DNA of 64,000 nt, taken from NCBI GenBank assembly GCA_037367405.1, contig JAZKJV010011616.1, forward strand, positions 1 through 64,000. Direction: 5' to 3'. A program made the position numbers and the translations under genes. The stretch is from Ottelia alismoides. Taxonomy: Eukaryota; Streptophyta; Magnoliopsida; Alismatales; Hydrocharitaceae. Shown here piece by piece: positions 58,121 through 64,000 of the stretch. The notes below the pieces were generated by a model. That model worked only from the letters and a program-made list of their open reading frames with translations, was not told the origin of the DNA and made no database searches. The stretch's first letter is position 1, and each line of letters starts with the position of its first letter.

Positions 58121-58937
58121 AAAGCCCAGATTGCTTTGGCGAGTTCCTTTTTTAGCAAAATTGTCAAAGAAATTGAGGTTGAATTTGACATGACAACTAG
58201 ACAAAAGGTAATTTTTCGATGCTTGCAATCTGACCATGCTCAAGAATTTCTTCTAGCTATTCCTATTAATGGTCCTGGAATGCATATGTCACCTATTGAG
58301 TATCATACTATTCTCATATATCGCCTTATGATTCCTCTATTCCCAACAGATGAGGCATGCCTAGTATGCCACAAATCTTGCCTAGACTCCTTTGGGGAGC
58401 ATGCCGTTCATTGTCTTGAACTCACAGGTTTTTAAATATAGACATGATCTTGTCAGAGATGTCTTCTATGATGTTCTCATGAAGGATGGGGTTGCGTCAC
58501 AGAATGAAGCACCTGTGAATTTTTTATCTGATCCACACGAGGGGAGATCCACACTCAGACCAACAGTTGTTTTAATTTTTGGTTGGGATGGAGGAAAACA
58601 TACATGTGTCGATTTAACTGGAGTCTCTCCATTAGTTGGTCTTATAAAAAGTGATTTTTCTACGGCATACGCTGCATAGAAAGCTGCCTCAGCCAAAGTT
58701 GCTAAACATGAGAAGGCTTGTATTGACAATCAACATGTCTTCATCCCTTTCGGGTTTGATACCTTTGGGTTGTTGGAGTCTGAAATTGTAGAGCTCCATA
58801 AGAGGGTCCAGAAAATTATGCATAGCAATGTTATGGTTCCTAAGTCTATGGATGTTGTGTTCCAGATAATTGGATTTGCCATCCAAAAGGGATTGACGAC
58901 GCAGCTTGTTGCCCGTCTCCCAACAATTTTGTTGTAA
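58121..58937 (+). pseudogene. Captured C-terminal fragment of a plant RT-like repeat protein (Cys/His cluster + nuclease-like tail)
   Basis: About 270 codons are readable with one frameshift (near 58430) and one internal stop (58677-58679), far better kept than any gag-pol piece nearby. Features in order: a SKIVKEIEVEFDMTTRQKVI lead, an AQEFLLAIPINGPGMHMSP block, a Cys/His cluster CLVCHKSCLDSFGEHAVHC (58358 onwards), FKYRHDLVRDVFYDV, then a GRSTLRPTVVLIFGWDGGKH and CVDLTGVSPLVGL block, and an end in FAIQKGLTTQLVARLP. I recall this conserved module from many plant genomes, usually annotated as an uncharacterised or reverse-transcriptase-like repeat protein. The zinc-finger-plus-nuclease reading is an inference by analogy with non-LTR elements. 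No start codon or upstream RT is present. Confidence 0.7.
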
Positions 58938-59541
58938 TATGTTTCGAAGTTCCTTCGAACAGGTAGTAAATCCAATGTTTTTAGGATTTAGGATTATTCT
59001 GAGATAGATCACCTAGTGATACATATTAGATAATTTTATTCTTGAAAATAACTAGATTTATTATTTATTATAATTAATTATTGAAAATCTAATTATCTGC
59101 ATTCATAAATTCATTATTTATTCACCTTGCATCCTAAAAGTCCAAAAAAGTTGCAGTAGCTTAATTTCAATGCATTTCAAATTCTGGCCATGTTTGAGGT
59201 TTTTTTGACTTGAATTGATTGGAATTTGGAGATATGCCCTTAAACTTTGTCAAAATTGCATACTGCTCATTTATAGCATTTAAGAATACCAAAAAAATAC
59301 CTCTCTGAAAATCTAATTTCATGATTAACTTTAAACCAATCTAAGGAGACAGTTGCCTCCCTTAGTTCGATCTTTGAACTTACCAAGTAAAAAAATTTGA
59401 TTGCTCATGTTTAATTCGACAAATAATTAAATAGCAATTTTTTATTATCTCTGAATTTATCCTAATACAATGCATTTAAAATGAACAAAAAATTTAATCA
59501 CTAAAATAACACATTTAAAAGGGTGAATTTCGGGTTTTTCA

Positions 59542-59546
59542 AGCAC
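59542..59546. repeat. Target duplication AGCAC, right of solo LTR
   Basis: AGCAC is the partner of 55460-55464; one mismatch. Confidence 0.65.
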
Positions 59547-60430
59547 CATCTACAAAAAAATAAAAAAATAAAGAAAGTACAAAAACCCAAAAAAACAGCA
59601 GCAACACAAAATCTGGTGGAGAGCAGCTAGCATTGGAAACGCCTACACATGTAGCAGATCCAGAGCTAGCCAACGAAGCCAAGCCAGTATTTTCTGTTTC
59701 ACAACATGTAGAAAATTTTACACAGTTTTGCCATCTACCTGTACACAATGATTTAAACAAACAACTTAATGTCAAAGTTTCAAATTCTATACATATTACA
59801 TTTCTTGAAGCTATGAAAAAGATCGAAAAAATAAAAATGTAAAAATTTTTCTGATTCGTCGATTGTGGAAATCATTCAAAACTTGGTTTTAAATATTCCA
59901 TTGATGAAAGCCGTGGAGTACATGCCAGCAGTAAAGAAAGGACTTAAAGAGGCATGTACACCAAGGTACCAGCCTCGACCCCACAACTCCAAAAGCCAAA
60001 TCGAAAACATGAAAAACGCATCCTTTCCATGGCAACCATCAAAGTCATCAGCAATCTCCTGGATAAGAAGAAACACAAGGGAGAGACACTCATCAGGTTT
60101 CACATGTTCAATCAGGTGTTCGAGCGAACATGCACGATAGCGGGTCTTCTATCTATCTAATGCCAGCTTCTCTGCTCAAAGAATTCGGGATAGGACCGCT
60201 TAAACCTATCAAGATAATTCTGCAATTCACAGACAAATTAGTCAAGCGGTCTAGGGGCATGTTGGAGGATGTGATTGTCATTGTTTAACTGATATAGTTC
60301 CCTGTCGATTTTGTCATGATAGACATGGATGTCTCCACACCTCTACTCACACCCCCATCATCATTGGTTGGTCGTTCCTTTGAACAGCCATGGCAGTAGT
60401 GAAATACAACACTAGAAAGGTTACATTCAA
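59547..60430 (+). pseudogene. Element D linker and protease
   Basis: The linker resumes (59633-59842: PTHVADPELANEAKPVFSVS) and leads into the protease: SSIVEIIQNLVLNIPLMKAV, a EYMPAVKKGLKEACTPR piece, then the active-site region. The Asp-Ser-Gly codons are intact at 60136-60144, but a one-base frameshift just before puts them out of frame with the upstream part. The C-terminal part continues to about 60430. Confidence 0.8.
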
Positions 60431-61398
60431 CTCCAGCAACAATAAAGTGCACACAGAAATCATACCTGAGCCAAAACCAACATAGGATATATCTGAGTTG
60501 AGTATGCTTGCACCTAACTACCATGAATATTGTGACTTTCTTACGGAAAACCAAGATACAAATCTATTCATGGACGACATTAATTCCTTTTCCCCAAGGA
60601 AGGAGTGGATAGAGCAGTCGAATTATCCTTTGTCGATGATGGTGAGACCTTTGTTGATGTGATTGATGAATTCTATGTGGACCCCCTAAGCCTTGAAGAC
60701 CAAGAACATATTATCGAGGATTTCTGCAATCAGGTGGACATAATTGAATAATTTTGTGAATCATTGGATGCAGAAGATGGACTGTCAAAGGTGGACACTG
60801 AAGTGATGAAAGAACAATACATGCAGTGATCATTGAAGTTACCACCGATATAACTCCTACTCCTCCAAAGATCAAACCTCTACTCTCTAACATGAAATAC
60901 GCCTTCCTTGCAAGAGAACCAAACATGTATCATGTCATTATCAATGTCCATTTGATCGAAGACCAAGAATCTTGTATGATGGAGGTTTTTGAACGAAACC
61001 GCAATGCGTTAGGATAGAAAATATAGGATCTGCACATGATCAACTCATCCTTGTGCTCGCATCACATTTACCTTGAAAATGACAACAAGCCCTCCTACGA
61101 ATTCCAGAGAAGAGTAAATCCAAACCTTTGGGAGGTTGTTATGAAAGAAATTCATAAATGGTATGATGTAGGATTCATATATCCCATCTCTAATAGTAAA
61201 TGGGTGAGTCCCCTACATATAGTGCCCAAGAAGTCTCGGATCACCATTATTACCAATGATAAAGGAGAGGAGATTCCGACCAGAATGCATATCTCGTGGC
61301 GAGTTTGTGTTGATTACAGACGTCTGAACCTCGCCAGAAAGAAGGATGACTTTCCATTGCCTTCATCAACCAAAATCTTAGGAGGTTGGTCGTGAAGG
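60431..61398 (+). pseudogene. Element D RT N-terminal part, cut by LTR3
   Basis: The frames 60826-61017 and 61036-61395 read LLSNMKYAFLAREPNMYHVI, then YEFQRRVNPNLWEVVMKEIH, then YDVGFIYPISNSKWVSPLHI, then VPKKSRITIITNDKGEEIP and SWRVCVDYRRLNLARKKDDF. This is the best preserved RT N-terminus of the window and serves as the reference for the interrupted copy in A. It ends before the palm catalytic box, where LTR3 begins at 61399 without a PPT. Confidence 0.85.
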
Positions 61399-64000
61399 TG
61401 ATGAATCTCTATTTCATCATCTTTATTATATCATTTTAACCATAAAACCCTAGCTAATGCATGTATATAACATTATGTTATACAATTTATCATTCATTCC
61501 TTATTACATTTATTGTATATAAAATACTATTTGTAATGCCAAAATTATATAATAAAGAATTGAAAACAAAAAGAACAAAATTCCAAAGGTATTTTATGGC
61601 CCTAAACCCCGAGACCTAGGCATCTTGATGACTGGGTAGACAAGGAATAAAGGTGGAGGAGTTAAGGTCCAATAATACATTAAAAATTCCAGTCTTTTAT
61701 TCATTAATAATTCATTTTTGGCACCTATTTTTTCCATTATTTATCATCAAATAAAATACATTGTACATGAAAGTTGTAGACAATAATATATAGAAAATCA
61801 CAAATTTGAGTTTAAATAAAAATAATATGTAGTATTCATGTTATACTCTAAAAAAGCCGAAATCCCTACTTCCCAGACCAATATCTCTAAAATAAAAACT
61901 CAAAATGTATCAAAATCATCTTTAATTAAACTTTTCATAATCTATTTAATGAAGGTGGTTTCATATTTTTTGGAGTTAAGATGTGAATGTTAGGTTTTGG
62001 ACCCCGGTTGTATAATTTACCTATATAAATTATTCATTTTATTTATCCTTTATTATTTTTATAATTTTATATTTTTATAACTTTGTAAATATTATTTATA
62101 ATCTATGTACATTGTAAAACTAAAATAAAACCACAAAGAAAATATGAAAATAAAATAATATACTAAAATAAATAGATGAAATACCTATATTTATACCTAT
62201 CTATTCAATACCTCTATTTATTTAAGTGCATATAATACAACATAAAAATATAATAAAAATATATTTATGTATATAAAAGTAAGTTGTAAATGTATAAAAC
62301 AAGAAAATAAAATAAAAAATCAAAGGTACGAAATATAAATAAAACACATAAATATATGTAAATAAACATATAAATAAAACCCTAAAAATTAACTTGTAAT
62401 AAAACACCTCAAAAAATAAATAATAATAATAACTGTAGAAAATAAGAAAAAACTTTTTTATAACATAAAATTAATAAGATCATTAACTATTTATTAATCA
62501 ATTTCTAAATAATTTCAGGCTGGGTTTTTTTCGTTTGGTCCACGTGGACCAACCAGAGCGCGTCAAGGGTTGACCTCGGTCAACTCCTTTGTCATGCAGC
62601 GACACCTGACACATATGTTTGATCCTTTCTTCCACAATTTTGCGACTCAGCCCTTTCACCCATTTGTCGTGATTCCTCAATGACTTTTGTTCCTCGATCA
62701 CTGGACTTACACACCAGACCATTGTCTCGATCCGTGGATCACTGCGTTCGACCGTTTCTCCTCGTTTTTCCTCATGCTCCATCCATCTGTACATAAGCCA
62801 CCCTTTGATCTTCATCCATTTTTGAATCACCTTTGGCCCATTCTAACTCCCTCTCTTGTGCGCTCTAGATCAAGATTGGTGTTAGGGATCTCTCCAGCCC
62901 TTCAACAGCGAAGTAGGTCATGGTCTGAGGTGCATTCCACATCTCTGGCGAGCATCTCCGTCATGAGGTCTATCCAGCGACCTAGTCCCGCTTCAGGTCT
63001 ATCTTTTCCCTATTTTTAGATTATTTTTATTCCTAGGTTTTAATTCGTGAATTTGTTTTATAATTTAATACCACGAATTAGTGTACAAAATCTTATTCGT
63101 AGTTCGCCGGAGCGTCGCTCTGATGAACCATCCACAATGATTCCCTTATTTTCTGACTTCCAATCACCTCACTCTAGCTTCCCTTTCTATTCATCTACGC
63201 AACCATACATTCCATTAAACCTACTCCTTCTTGGAGTAGGATCTAGGACCTCTACCACTTCACTCCGCTGGAGATCCATTGCTCCGTCCCACCACGTGTC
63301 CATTTCTCTTCTAATAAGGTGGAGGCACTTTGCCCTCGTTTCCTTTATCTTCATATGTAGGCTTGGAGATCAAAGAACGAGCTGGAGACTATTTTGATCC
63401 TCGTTAGAGGTACATGGAGGGTCTGAGCTTCCTCGACCTCACGGGCAAGCTCCAGTGACCATTAGACCTTTTTGCGCCTTCCAGCCGCTAGTGAACATAC
63501 CCAGGAAGCTTTTTGGACCCTTTGCAGCACCAGTGGAGGTCGGAGGCTCTATTTGTATCTGATTGAAGCTCGATGGAACAGAAGATCTTCCTTGTTCCTC
63601 TAAGCTACTTTATCATTGTTTGCACCAAACTAAATTTTCGTCGTCCAATGCGCTTCATTGCACCCCTCAGATAAGTCATTGGGATGTAATCCTAGCCATT
63701 CTTCCTCGAAGCATCATCGTCACACCAAGAGAAGACACGTGTTTAAATGGATTCCATCTAGCCATTCGTTCTGGACACAATTGGGCGTATTTTGCCTAAT
63801 TAGCCCCCTAGTTTTTGTACTTTATTATATATCATAAAAACTTTCTTCTACCATTTATATATTTTGGAAAAATTGCTAGTCATACCTTGTGCATGATAAT
63901 ATTACATTTTAACCCGTGCCAGCGAGGCCCTTGTGTCCATAGATGTGAGCTTGGATATTTTGCAATTAGGCCCTAATAAGTTTTGTATTTTGTATTAAGT
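61399..64000 (+). repeat. LTR3, incomplete at window end
   Basis: It starts TGATGAATCTCTATTTC inside RT sequence and is homologous to LTR1 and LTR2: a GTTAGGTTTTGGACCCC phrase at 61990, a GC-richer centre from about 62510, a TATA-like GTACATAAG at 62789, and TTTGTATTTT-like phrases at the end (63790-64000). The frames 62498-62830, 63047-63397 and 63563-63799 have no known domain. The window ends inside it. Confidence 0.8.

Larger units (their letters stand above)
55465..59541 (+). mobile_element. Solo LTR (4.08 kb) carrying a coding fragment
   Basis: The segment begins TGGTGAATCCACG, ends GGGTTTTTCA and is flanked by AGCAG/AGCAC. It lies in the linker of element D, which resumes at 59547 in register with element A (2628 onwards). 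It has the LTR landmarks: a GTTAGGTTTTGGGCC phrase (55868), a GC-richer centre (56590-57620) and a TATATAAG box (56784). No PBS, PPT or second copy is seen, so a solo LTR left by LTR-LTR recombination is the simplest reading. Unlike LTR1-3, its right third holds a foreign coding fragment (58121-58937). The plus orientation follows from the TATA box and LTR ends. Confidence 0.72.

Noticed and set aside
62222..62407. Hydrophobic minus-strand frame as an envelope-like gene
   Set aside because: It is only 61 codons of T-rich LTR DNA. No envelope-like gene is recognisable between pol and the 3' LTR in A or B either.
1..64000. Integrated plant pararetrovirus, host protein gene, tRNA or rRNA gene
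   Set aside because: No movement protein or coat protein motifs, no exon-intron gene with conserved domains and no RNA gene signature were found; every recognisable protein piece is LTR-retrotransposon derived, except the fragment at 58121-58937.

Overview
KIND OF SEQUENCE. The window is nuclear DNA from a flowering plant, very AT-rich by eye, and consists almost entirely of nested, mostly dead LTR retrotransposons. I see no intact host gene, tRNA or rRNA gene, operon or CRISPR array. Plant origin rests on Tat/Athila-type Ty3/gypsy gag-pol remnants with very long (2.6-4 kb) LTRs, on primer binding sites matching plant tRNA-Asp-type and initiator tRNA-Met primers, and on G-box and TATA motifs in the LTRs. 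The species cannot be named from this sequence. || LAYOUT. (1) 1-586 is the outer end of a minus-strand LTR whose body lies outside the window. (2) Element A (plus strand, Ty3/gypsy Tat/Athila type, very degenerate) is the oldest frame. Its parts are gag 587-1433, gag-protease linker 1740-2700, protease 2700-3280 and 12050-12300, RT 12680-13074 and 23661-24400, RNase H 24420-24810, integrase 24990-25850, a 3' non-coding hairpin region 26170-26870, its last 0.5 kb at 46214-46728, and its 3' LTR (LTR1) at 46729-50399. (3) Element L (3286-12044, minus) is a LARD-like non-autonomous element inserted in A's protease gene. It has a CACAC target duplication, PBS, PPT, 2.6-2.9 kb LTRs and no gag-pol. 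(4) Element K (13080-23655, plus) is a Ty1/copia element inserted in A's RT gene, with target duplication CACGA, 2.65 kb LTRs, PBS, PPT, TATA boxes and a decayed pol. (5) Element B (26880-46213, minus) is a second full-length Tat/Athila-type element with two roughly 4 kb LTRs, placed tail-to-tail inside A's 3' region. (6) From 46729 to the end, same-direction LTRs (LTR1, LTR2, LTR3) alternate with truncated internal pieces. Into one of these pieces a 4.08 kb solo LTR (55465-59541) was inserted, and it carries a foreign coding fragment (58121-58937). || HOW THE PARTS RELATE. The coding parts are the gag, protease, RT, RNase H and integrase of retrotransposons, and all are broken. Apparent order of events: A first, then B and the LTR chain (LTRs diverged, about 80% identity for B's pair in the part compared), then L and K (LTR pairs about 98% identical by eye, clean target duplications). 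|| MOST NOTABLE. Structured non-coding DNA stands out. A conserved hairpin cassette with PPT-like G-tracts lies between pol and the 3' LTR of the Ty3/gypsy elements, with stems that change but stay paired. The copia LTR is packed with perfect short inverted repeats that often share a TNTGA-like loop. The LARD LTR carries four perfect CCACGTGG G-boxes.
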